NCBI RefSeq assembly: GCF_047948215.1
Contig: NC_134456.1
Span: 61,767,029-61,831,028 of the forward strand
Length of the DNA stretch: 64,000 bases
DNA from: Lycorma delicatula
Taxonomy: Eukaryota > Arthropoda > Insecta > Hemiptera > Fulgoridae
Reading direction: 5' to 3'
Positions 54,197 to 64,000 of the stretch are shown one piece after another; position 1 is the first letter of the stretch, and each line of letters starts with the position of its first letter. Both the position numbers and the translations under genes were made by a program. Under the pieces are notes generated by a model that worked only from the letters and a program-made list of their open reading frames with translations, had not been told where the DNA came from and ran no database searches.

Positions 54197-57030
54197 TATA
54201 TTAATCTTATAAACAATCTATTTAAATTTGTACTACTAAAACATTTTTTTATACAAAAGCACGTATTAATTAAAAGTTATTATTAATTTTTAGCTACTTC
54301 CCAAATAGCTAGAAAATTTTAATTTGCCAAAAATAATACCAAGGGAATTTTTACAAATAAACTTAAATTAAGGAAATGTTACTGTGATGTATTATTTCTA
54401 AGGCTAAATTATGTAAGAATCGAGAATAGTTTTCGTGATCAAAGAATTGGAAATTTAAAAACTTTATATGCATATGATATTTGCCTGAGGTAAAATGTGA
54501 CACTAAGAAGAAACTTCCTTCCCTTACCCTAGAATTATAAATGTAGGAATAAATCCATTTTTCAAAACCAAAGTATCTAGTTCCAGTTGAGATGCAACAT
54601 AAAATTTCATCAGAAATAATTACTTAACAATACTCTGAATAATATTTACTCCAAGTTTAAGAGTTTCATTAAAGTTGTTAATCCTATTATAGTTGCATTC
54701 ATTAATATTCTAAATGTAACTTCTAAACGTGTTCTGAAAAAAGCATAAAATGTAACATAGAAGGCATCTCCTAGATTCTTACAAAAACCTCCCAGAAAAG
54801 ACTGACAAGCAAAAATGTTTTTGTGTTTGATTTTACGTATTTAATAATTAGAAAGGATAATCAAATTTTTAATTTATAAATAAGTTAGTCTACAGTATTT
54901 ATGACAGTGTTTTTAAAATTACCCTATTTTTAGATAATGGGTTAACTCTTAAGTCCTGCTTAGTAAGATAATTATTCTGATAAAAATTGTATTATAAAAA
55001 GTCTTATAATAATAACAAAATAATTTATTAAAAGAAAAAAGATCGATTTAGATTTAATTAATAAAATGAATTCCAGATTACTCATGTGTTTGTTTTCAAG
55101 GCTAGCAAAAAGAAATGTTCCATTAAAAATCCATCATTTGAACTATGGCATATTTTATAAATTCTCTGCTATTAAACATTAACCCTCTCTTGTCTGACCA
55201 CTCGCCCATTCAACCGCAAATTGAATAGAAGTGACATATTGTTTATCTTTTCTTAACACTGTGTACTTAAAACTTTCCAGTCTATAGCACAGTTTAAATA
55301 AATACTACTAAATAAAATAACTACAGAGTTTGATACCTATATTAAAAAAATCGGTATAAAAATGATGAATAATTTATTAAGTTAATTAATTATAAATCAT
55401 AATGCTTTATAAAAATAATTTCTTCTTTGTTATTCAGTATTCACATCGTTAAACCCTCTAATCAGATTTAAATGCTGTATTTAAATACTTACAGTATATA
55501 CCCACCCCAATTTTATTTAGCTTATTTAAAATAGCACCAATTATGTATTTTATATAAAATACAATAATAAAAAAAAAAAACAAACAGAAATTAATCCTGC
55601 TACCTTTTAATAGTTGTACGGTAGTTGTGTGTCTTTTTTTGTGTGTATATATATATATTCACACAAATGATGATTTACTTTTATACAACAATAAACTTGT
55701 ATGTATAATATATATAAAATTTGGGTAATAGAGTGAATAGTATTACAACCGTGTTTTAAATATTAAAAATTCAATAAATATTGCGTATATTGAAATTTTT
55801 TCACACATCACAGTATATGACTGGCTGTTCCTTAATCAAAGGAACTGGTTGTTCCATTAGGAGAATTCATTTTATGGCAATTCTAAAATATGTTCTTGTT
55901 GTCTCGTGAAATTACGCAAATTAATTTATATAAGTATATTTTTTATTCAGTAAATCTATATTTTAATCATATATCACGCTAACCTATAACACAACTTTTT
56001 TTTTTGTTCTTTATTGATTTATTATTTTTAATAGTATTATTTTAATTTTTTTCACGATTAAGAAACTCGACAAAAGTTTTATCTGGTCGAAAACCTTCCT
56101 TAAAATTTAGGGTAATAACTAACAGGTGTCTGGAAGGACGTGCCAAGCGTAGGAGTTTTAGTTACAAGCAGAACACTTTGTTGGGCGTTGGTATTTACAA
56201 CTAATGTAATCTGTTAGTCATCCGGAGGGGAATATCAAATCGTTGGAGGCCACCTAAAAACAACATTAAAAAATTGTCTTTCTCAATTTATAACTGGCGC
56301 CAGTAGCTGGTCTATTAGTGAATTTGGAGAATAAAAACATTTAATAATATATAACTAAAATGAAATGAGATATTTTTTATATTATTTTATTTAATAAATA
56401 TTTCAGTTCCTACAATATGTCAGAGTTAATAGATTTTGTGTAATACTTAAATAAATAAAATTTATTACGTGTTTCGTTTAAATATTTTACTGCATTGATA
56501 CTGCTAGAAAAATTTAAGTCGTGTTAGTTTTTATGAGATCAATAAAAATCTGCTAAATACTTCTTTCGTTTAGGATATATTTTTGCATGTTTGGTTACAT
56601 AAAAATGAAAGATTTATATTCGGAAAAAATTAATTTCATCGATATTAACGAAAATAAGTAAACCGGGGTCTGTTACACGAACTTCAACTAGATGCCTGTT
56701 TAAAGAGGTGGTTAAGATCCAGACAATTATAATACGGTCCCAGATTCAAATTCAGGTAAATGTATATTTACTTTTATCTACATCTGAGAATACATATTAC
56801 CAAATTAATCTGAATAGGGTTGTCTATTAAACCGGCAATAAAAGGATGATTAGCCTGAGCTGAAATTGAGAATACAGACTACTAAATTTTACCAACGGAA
56901 AGTATAACCTGTTATGAGATATGAAAATAGTACAGAATTGAATAATGTACTATCTATATAATCCTTAAATGTTAGATTTCTTCTCGGCATCGATGTTACT
57001 TTTATATTTTAAAAGTCAATCAAAATAAAT
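54197..57030. other. AT-rich spacer, no gene seen
   Basis: Two less AT-rich patches (56090-56310 and 56660-56720) show no recognisable frame. The second has CCCAGATTCAAATTCAGG, faintly like a tRNA box B, but no box A partner is clear. Confidence 0.55.
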
Positions 57031-57039
57031 CGAAGCGCA

Positions 57040-57600
57040 TCATCACATTTGCTATGTGAAGGGTGACTGTTCCTGTGTGAACCTGAATGGTGCTTTGATC
57101 CCACAATCAAAGCGTTACGTATCTTAGATTGTACCTAGATTGGCGTTTGACCTGGAAATACCACGCGAAGGAGAAAAAAAAATCTCAACACGAAATATAG
57201 CGAACTGCATTGGCTACTGAGGAAAAAATTCATACCTCACATTGTTTAATAAAATTCTGATGTACGAATTTGTCCTACAACCAATCTGGACTTATGGTGT
57301 GGAGTTGTGGGGAACAACAAGTAAAAGTAACGTGGACGTCATACAATCTTTCCAAAACACGGTAACGAGAACAATTGCGGAAGCTCCTGGTTCACACGGA
57401 ACGATGAAATTCGAAAGAATTTCATCCATCCATTCTCCATTGAGAACGGAGCTTCCATCCGTTCGTGAGGTTGTGAAACAGTAAATACCAACGGCGTTTA
57501 GAAAATCACGCCAACCACCTAACAATCTATCTGTTTGATAACAGCGAGGACGTTCAAAGGTTGAAACGTCTCCACGCGCTAAACTTGGGGAATACTAGAT
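57040..57600 (+). mobile_element. Decayed Jockey-clade LINE, ORF2 C-terminal end (copy 2)
   Basis: Plus-strand frames read GALIPQSKALRILDC and WRLTWKYHAKEKK-type sequence (57085-57175), ELHWLLRKKF (57205-57235), then a frame at 57242-57484 with LMYEFVLQPIWTYGVELWGT (residues 6-25), SFQNTVTRTIAEAPG and ELPSVREVVKQ. A final block HANHLTIYLFDNSEDVQRLK-like runs to about 57597. The order YLG-DWRLTW, WLL, PIWTYG-ELWGT and NLLDNS--RLKR matches the Jockey copy at 3560-4787. No polymerase active site remains. Loss of reading frame in at least three places shows it is a pseudogene. Confidence 0.85.
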
Positions 57601-57829
57601 GACTGATGCAATTGTTATCGCCGATACTATTACCATTATTTTTGCTTAGTTCTTTATTTTTTTGTTAATTGTTACTTGTTACATTACTTTTGTTACTATC
57701 TAAATTGTTATGTGTCTATCGTATCGCTAACGGGATTTGTTGACCTTACTTATTTACGTGTGTACATACGTGTTGTTTTTATTTATTTGATTGTTTATTT
57801 TTATTAATTATTTATCTGTATCACTCTCC

Positions 57830-58437
57830 TCGAAATGTGGCTTACATGTTGGAAAATAAAAATAAACGAAACAAAATCAAAGCACGTCACGTTTACCCTT
57901 TGTAAGAAACACTGTCTTCCTGTTTCTATCTTCAATGTTCCGATTCCGAGAACTAAGGACTCTAAATATTTAACATTTGGCCGATGACTTACTTGGGCAA
58001 AAGATATCAAATGTAAGGGGAACAAAAAATTGGATCTCTAGTTTAAAAACATGTGCTGACTGATAGGACATAGACCTCGGCTTTCAGTAGAAAGTAAATT
58101 ATTGATTTATAAATCAGTTTTGAGGACTGTTTGGACTTACGAGCTTGAATTGTGGGGTACAGCATGCAACTCCATTATTGAAATACTTGAACGCTACCAG
58201 ACAAAAACATTGCGGAAACTGCTAAACATGCCCTTGTACGTAAGCAATAGTCTCATATACAATGATCTTAAGTTGTGAATCGTTCGGCAGGAAATCTCTC
58301 TGGTCAGCCTACAGTATCAAAATCGTTTGGATGGGCACTCGAATTATTTGGCGGTCAATTTATTAAATAACACGATCAGTGATTTTTCAAGATTGCTAAG
58401 GAACAACATTATTGGTTTGCCTTATCGTTTCAATTAG
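57830..58437 (+). mobile_element. Decayed Jockey-clade LINE, ORF2 C-terminal end (copy 3)
   Basis: A second, independently decayed Jockey tail directly after the previous one. It shows WKIKINETKSKHVTFTLCKK (about 57850-57910), a degraded KYLTFGR-LTWAK block near 57965-58000, SKLLIYKSVLRTVWTYELEL and WGTACNSIIEILERYQTKTL (58095-58215), and NYLAVNLLNNTISDFSRLLR (58345-58400) with a stop at TAG near 58437. Both copies hold the same domain, so they cannot be one continuous element. Either two insertions or a local duplication is implied; their sequences differ enough to favour two subfamilies. Confidence 0.87.
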
Positions 58438-58858
58438 GTGACTTTATGGTCTGGCTGTACGGAGTGTTCTTCTGTTTCATTTCGTTGTTATCTTTAAGTC
58501 ACCAACCGCGCTGAATCTGTGACTACTTAATTCAAATGTCGATCTTATTTACTTGTTGTTCAATTATCTTGCTGACAGATTGTAAAGTTGCTGTGTCGTT
58601 ATAATAATAATAAAAAAAAAATATTGTTTATTGTTTATTTTTGCGAACCACAAAATAAATGAGGATATATTCTTGTACTTAGAACTTAGCTTATTGATAA
58701 CTTTAGTTATATTTTTGTTTACACTCGGGTATTATTTGATTTATTTAATAACCTCGTAACATGTGATTACTATTATACGATTTACTTATGATTCCACTTA
58801 GGAAGGGATTATAAATAAACTAGGTGTGGAAAAAGTTTAAACAGTTCAAAAATGTTGT

Positions 58859-59124
58859 TAAAGCACCGGGTTGGTTTAGTGGTGAACGCGACTTCGCAAA
58901 TCAGCTGAGTTCAAAGTCGAGAGTTCTAAAGTTCAAATTCTAGTAAAGACTTTTATACGAATTTGAATACTAGATCGTGTATGCCGGAGTTCTTTGATGG
59001 TTGGGTTTCAATTAACCACACATCTCAGAAATGGTCGACTTGAGACTGTACAAGACTACACTCATACATATCATCCTCTGAAGTAATCCTGACGGTGGTT
59101 CCGGAGGTAAACAGGAAAGAAAAA
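58859..59124 (+). repeat. SINE-A, near full length, with 15-bp target duplication
   Basis: Head ACCGGGTTGGTTTAGTGGTG with box A TGGTTTAGTGG, box B AGTTCAAATTC, body GGTTGGGTTTCAATTAACCA and ACATCTCAGAAATGGTCGA, TCATCCTCTGAAGTAATCC, tail CCGGAGGTAAACAGGAAAG. Perfect direct repeats AGTTCAAAAATGTTG lie at 58844-58858 and 59125-59139. The early body has TATACGAATTTGAATACTAG, matching the copy at 49918 more than the 30478 type, so at least two subfamilies exist. Confidence 0.96.
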
Positions 59125-59139
59125 AGTTCAAAAATGTTG

Positions 59140-62087
59140 AAGTCAAAAACGTTCAGAAATATATTTAATTCATTTAAATTTTCGCATACATCCATTCTAT
59201 TTAAATTACGAATGAGGAATTATTCGACTAAAAACGAAATTCTAGGACACTCGAAACAAAAAAATTATTCTTAGAGAACAATATTTTTTCTAAATATAAT
59301 AATTTAATTTAAAGGGTTGTAATGATCGACTCACTCGAACGATATCTGCCAATAATCGGCTCTTTGAAATGCTAATTAAACTAATGAGGTGCAATGTTGT
59401 TTATATTGCGTTCCGCGAAAACTTATCATTCAGTGTTTGTTTGTAGTAATGACAAATACTTCAAGGTGTGTTATTGTGATTGTTTAAATACGCTGTGACT
59501 CACCGAGTTTGTAATGTTTTGGCTTACTTTATAAAAAAAACCTGCATATTCATTAAATTAATATACCATTGTAAAATGTGATTAAAATTTTTTTTTTTAT
59601 TACTCACCACTATTGTGTAATGCTGCCTATACTTGTCTTTTTTATCATAGAATTTAATGCTTGATAATGGCTCATAATAACAATAAAAAACGGAGAGCTT
59701 ACTTTGTTTATTCTTTAGTTACTTTTCTGTTAGCCGACTAATTTTATTTTATGACTTAATTATGTCTTCAAAATATTTAAGGAAATCTAAAAGGAAGGAA
59801 CCTTTTTGAATGTTTTTTTTAACCTTTACGGTTTACACTTTTGTCAAATGCGTAAAGAAAATTCTAAAAGTAGCGCTATCATCTGTCAATAACTAATCTC
59901 GTATACTCGTCAAACTTGGAGGTTCTTAAGCCGCAGTTTTCCAGTTATCTGTAAATAATTCATCATATTCCAGTAACAGCTGTTTCAGACAGAAGTGGTT
60001 ACTAGTAAATATTAAGAAAAAATATTTTCATTCGAATGATCTGAGTTAGAAAATATAACCTAATGTAATAATGAAAAAAAAAATATCGCATAACAGCTGA
60101 ATTTATATCTGAAACAAATACATAATTATTTTTTACTTGTGTAGATGATAACCTGTAATTGTTGGAAGAAATTGATTACCCGGCGTATTATCAACTGTTC
60201 TATCTACATTACTTACACTTTTCACCGCAGTTTAAAAAAAAATATAAATAATTATAGTAAAAAATATTTCATTCTGATAGTAATAACTTTTAATTGCCGT
60301 AACATCTTTTTTATATAAGTAATCAAAACGAATATATAAGTTTAAAATTTTTTTTTGTTATTTTAAGTAATCACTCTTGGCTGAAATAGGTGAAAACTGC
60401 TTGAAAACCTTTGGTTGAAAAACGTCCGAATTGGTGAAGACAATTAGGAAAGAGTAGATATTAGGCAATTAATAAAAATTAATTTTAGATTTCTTTTGTG
60501 CGTTTAACGTGGGAGCTAAACAGTACTCCCTTTTCTATTTTAGTTTCCTTAGTTCTTTACAGACTAATTTCAAAAAATAATTAAAATTTCAAAGGTCAAT
60601 TGAAAGGTGATTAATAATAAAACAATTTCACCCTCGACTTCTTTACTAGTATTTTGAAGCGAGTTTAGTATTTATAAGTTTTTATTAACTAATTGTGGTT
60701 ATCTTTACTGTACTGTAGAAGAGAGATTACTACGAAATCCTTCGTATGCTTATACAGTGAAATCATTTTATCGTGCACATCATGTATGTACTACAATTCC
60801 ATTATAATACAGAGACAAAATATTACTTTATCTCTGACATACCTTTTCTATTTTAGTTTTTGACATTTTTGTTGGACTCAGGGCTAATCGAATTGATCTC
60901 AAAAATTATGGTGGGAAGGGTTCGGACTGCCTTCAGGAAAACGGTGGACATTTCCAACACTTGTTGCAAGACATTACCATTTGTGCATAACAACATTCCG
61001 TGAATCAAATCAAATGTGAGTATTTCTGTATTGTAGTCCATAGTGGAAATATAGTGTGTAGTATCATTATGTCCACGATAAAATGATCTCACTATAGAAT
61101 TATAAGAATAAAATGCTTAAAATTTAATAAAGTAAATAAAAAAATAAAAAAATCACCAAACTAATAATTTCCGAGATATTTTGATTTAAGGATTAATATG
61201 GTCTCCATACTGAAATTCCCATATTTAACAAAAAATTGGGTTAACATTTTTTAGGCAATTTAATTTAAACATGTTCCACAATTTATGAAAATACTTCAGT
61301 ATATATTTGAGATTACGAATTGTTGTCGGAAAGACATAACGTAAGATAGATTTTTACCAATATTTATATAAAATTTTTTTCTTAAATTTATGTTAAGAAA
61401 ACTACTAATATAATCGTAATATATTTTTACTCTGCTAAAAACTGCTAATGATTAACGAATATATATGCAGAATACCAGGAAATGACAAAAACGTTTATAC
61501 TGAAGGCAATATCTGAAACTGTGGATGAATATGTAAAAGATATTTTTTCAAATGCAGCTTCTGTAACTGTAGAGACATGAATATTTTTAAAATTATTTTA
61601 ATTTTACTATTTAACCGGCTACTGGGATGGTTTGCGATGTATAATAGCGTAAAATACTTAAAAATTTGTTTTTATTGCACCTGACCGTATAATATACTTT
61701 GTTGTTGAATATAAATGCGTTTATTTATTTGTGGCTTGAAATTTTAGACCCAAATGTATAGAGAGATTTTTATGAATAGGTCTCAAACATTTCGTCTCAA
61801 TCACCGAAGTGACACATAACAACAAGATGGAGAGGTAATGTGGGCGATTTTCTTTAACCCAACAAGTATAAAATTATTTATAACTCATCATTAAAGCACT
61901 ATACAAAAAATTGTTAAAAGAGCATTAAATGTTTGTTTTCAAACTATCATGGTTTTGGTGGCCTGGCATGAGTCACGTGTTACTCCTGATAATGCCATAA
62001 CTATTTTATAGAATAACAAGTACCCCGCGTCAGACTTATAAGGAAAATTGAGGAATGAACCAATTTCTCGTTGGTTTTTACCGAGCT
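59140..62087. other. AT-rich spacer, no gene recognised
   Basis: Includes a minus-strand 79-codon frame at 60853-61092 (IHGMLLCTNGNVLQQVLEMS and TVFLKAVRTLPTIIFEINSI) in a slightly GC-richer patch. It looks more protein-like than its surroundings but I recognise no family and see no splice context. Confidence 0.5.
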
Positions 62088-62284
62088 CTCTCTTTTTCTG
62101 TTTAGCCTCCGGAACAACCTTAAGGTATTATTTCAGAGGTGATATCTATGAATCTAAATGAAGTGAAGTCACAGGTAGATCATTCCTGAGATGTATGGTT
62201 AATTGAAACCCAACCACCAAAGAGCACCGTTATCCACGATCTAGTATTCTAATCCTTGTAAAATTAACTACCTTTACTGTAGGA
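62088..62284 (-). repeat. SINE-A lacking the tRNA-like head
   Basis: The minus strand carries the tail GGAGGCTAAACAGAAAAAG, a shortened TCACCTCTGAAATAATACC region, the body AACCATACATCTCAGGAATG, GTTGGGTTTCAATTAACCAT and AACGGTGCTCTTTGGTGG, and the early body ending at TCCTACAGTAAAGG. The head is replaced by unrelated sequence at 62285, the point where box B should begin. Confidence 0.88.
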
Positions 62285-62600
62285 TAGTTACGATAGTTAC
62301 TTTCACACGGAGCTGGATAGTTTCTTTACCGTGCTGGATTAACAATTGAATATTACTACGCTAAGCTCACCGAAATGCAGGTAATATTTGATCTTACAAG
62401 AGATACATTCGCTCACTACAGGCACTGGCTGTATGGTGAAGTTCATCGTTACTCAGAGAGAAAAAAACTCTAGCTTGGACCTCTTTCACCTTCAAGTGTT
62501 ATGAAATGCATGCAGTATTTACATACGCCACAGCCACAACCATGACTGCGACAAATTAATGTAACCTTTAAAAATTTCATAAGATTATGATTTTAAGTTT

Positions 62601-62643
<43 letters not shown>

Positions 62644-64000
62644 TCTTAAATTGCCTACAGAAAAAGCAGTCAATCTAAAAAACATATTTATGTAAAAAAT
62701 TGTAAGTAAAAAGAAACCACATACAAAAATGTAGGAAATAGTATAAATAAATAAACTGATTGAGTTTAAATTTATGTATGGTAATTTTAATTACGTGTTT
62801 TTACAAATATTTTCAACAATAAATTTAGTATGCTAAATTACTTTATTCTTTACCGAGAAAAATTTAAACGATTTTCTTCGTTGCTATTTATAATTTATTT
62901 TTTAACAGACGTTAATATGTTTATGATTATTATAAATGTATGATAAAAATAAAGTTATTTAATTTACAATAACAATGCAATGAAATTTCTTGTTTGGAAT
63001 TTTATCTGATTTTCTATAGAATCTCCGAGTTCGTTGGCAACAAGAAAAAGTTATTTTATTTGAGAATTTTCTGAAATTGCTGCCGTTGTACAAGGAAAGG
63101 AAAGGGTTCGTTGTTGGCATTGCTGTAATGGAACATTTTGTATGCAAACCTATTTTCCAGGAGTCATTGGCCCCAAAATGCTTTTAGTGAGCTTCAACTT
63201 ATAAACTGTTTATTACTTGGAGCTTAAGGAAGTTATTATATTCATATTTAAATTTTTAATGTTTATTAAAATTTTATTACTTAATAAATCTGTATTTCCT
63301 TCAATATTATTTCTTCTTGACATACTGTATTTTTACCTCTCTATTTTTAGATTGTAAGTTATTAAACGTACAGAAGGTTTTAGTTGAATGTAGATTAAAT
63401 TTTCTTCTAAAGTAAAAGTAATTATGATTTTTTTAAAGGTTAATTGAAAATAATAAAAATTTTAAAATTTTGTAGATAATTTCTAATTTTACTTTTTGAA
63501 AAAAATACTGGTAGTAAATCCTATTTTTGCGTTTGTCTTATCTTTCTTATTAAAACAATAGAAATATTTGTTTACTTTATGATCTACTGTATAAAAAATA
63601 TTGTTCAATTAAGTATCCAAAGATTGTCTTTTTTTCTCGAGTTTCTGCGTACTTATTTTTATCGTTTTTATAGAACACATAAATAAGGGTTTTCTTTTAT
63701 ATCAGTCAGAAGCCTTTTGCAAAATTTTTCACTTGAAATTAATTTTTTATCAATATTAGGAACATTCGTTTTAGTAGAGAAAAGGATAGTTATATGTAAA
63801 AAAAATTAATTTTACATGTTATATGTAAAAACATTATTCCTTCCCTAAAGGACGTTTTTGTGCGACTTAATTTTGTGATGAGATCTTGAACTACCAGTAA
63901 TTACATAGAAAAGTACCAAAGTGTTTCTAGTAAACGGAGTTCAAATAATTGATTTAATACTATTTACAATAGCCCCTTACGTATTTTTGGTTATGTTATG
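62285..64000. other. Spacer, no gene seen; (AT)n at 62603-62640
   Basis: 62285-62570 is less AT-rich and unassigned. A pure (AT)n run of 19 units follows, then A/T-rich DNA to the end of the window. Confidence 0.6.
62603..62640 (+). repeat. (AT)n microsatellite
   Basis: About 19 uninterrupted AT units. Confidence 0.97.

Overview
The window looks like AT-rich nuclear DNA from an arthropod, most likely an insect and possibly a hemipteran (the order is inferred from repeat style; no diagnostic host gene is present). I find no convincing intact host gene, rRNA or functional tRNA. Nearly every long reading frame belongs to a decayed mobile element. The rest is A/T-rich spacer with simple repeats.

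Layout. 1-5 kb: a tRNA-derived SINE (family B), a 3'-truncated RTE-like LINE on the minus strand, then a decayed Jockey-clade LINE on the plus strand. 6-8.6 kb: a Helitron 5' end, a second SINE-B and an internally deleted Helitron with clean TC...CTAG ends and broken helicase pieces. 10-15 kb: SINE-A copies, a terminal-inverted-repeat element and a deleted mariner-type transposase. 15-25 kb: mostly featureless AT-rich DNA, a Helitron tail and a nest of perfect palindromes near 24.8 kb. 25.2-26.5 kb: an IS630/Tc1/mariner-type transposon with 84-bp inverted repeats. 26.7-29.8 kb: a very AT-rich island with small overlapping frames, one resembling a viral/Polinton packaging ATPase, interrupted by a roughly 790-bp interspersed repeat. 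30-32.4 kb: a LINE fragment, a SINE-A with 17-bp target duplications and the 3' end of a hAT transposon. 34.7-37.5 kb: the best-preserved RTE-like LINE, with a 33-nt poly(A) tail. 40-45.4 kb: SINE-A copies, second copies of two interspersed repeats, and a third RTE remnant with a SINE-A nested in it. 45.5-54.2 kb: several non-autonomous Helitrons, a SINE-A, an R1/Jockey-type ORF2 C-terminus and a GC-rich island. 57-62.3 kb: two adjacent Jockey remnants and two more SINE-A copies.

How the parts relate. RTE, Jockey and R1-type elements encode (or encoded) reverse transcriptase. SINE-A and SINE-B carry RNA polymerase III promoter-like boxes and would depend on a LINE for movement; the partner is not identifiable because no shared 3' tail is visible. 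The Helitrons, mariner-type, hAT and inverted-repeat elements are DNA transposons. Every coding copy is broken, so nothing here looks autonomously active. The most informative signals are historical: exact target duplications, nested insertions, paired copies that show microsatellites arising inside transposons, and an unusual fold-back junction at the 5' end of the best LINE.
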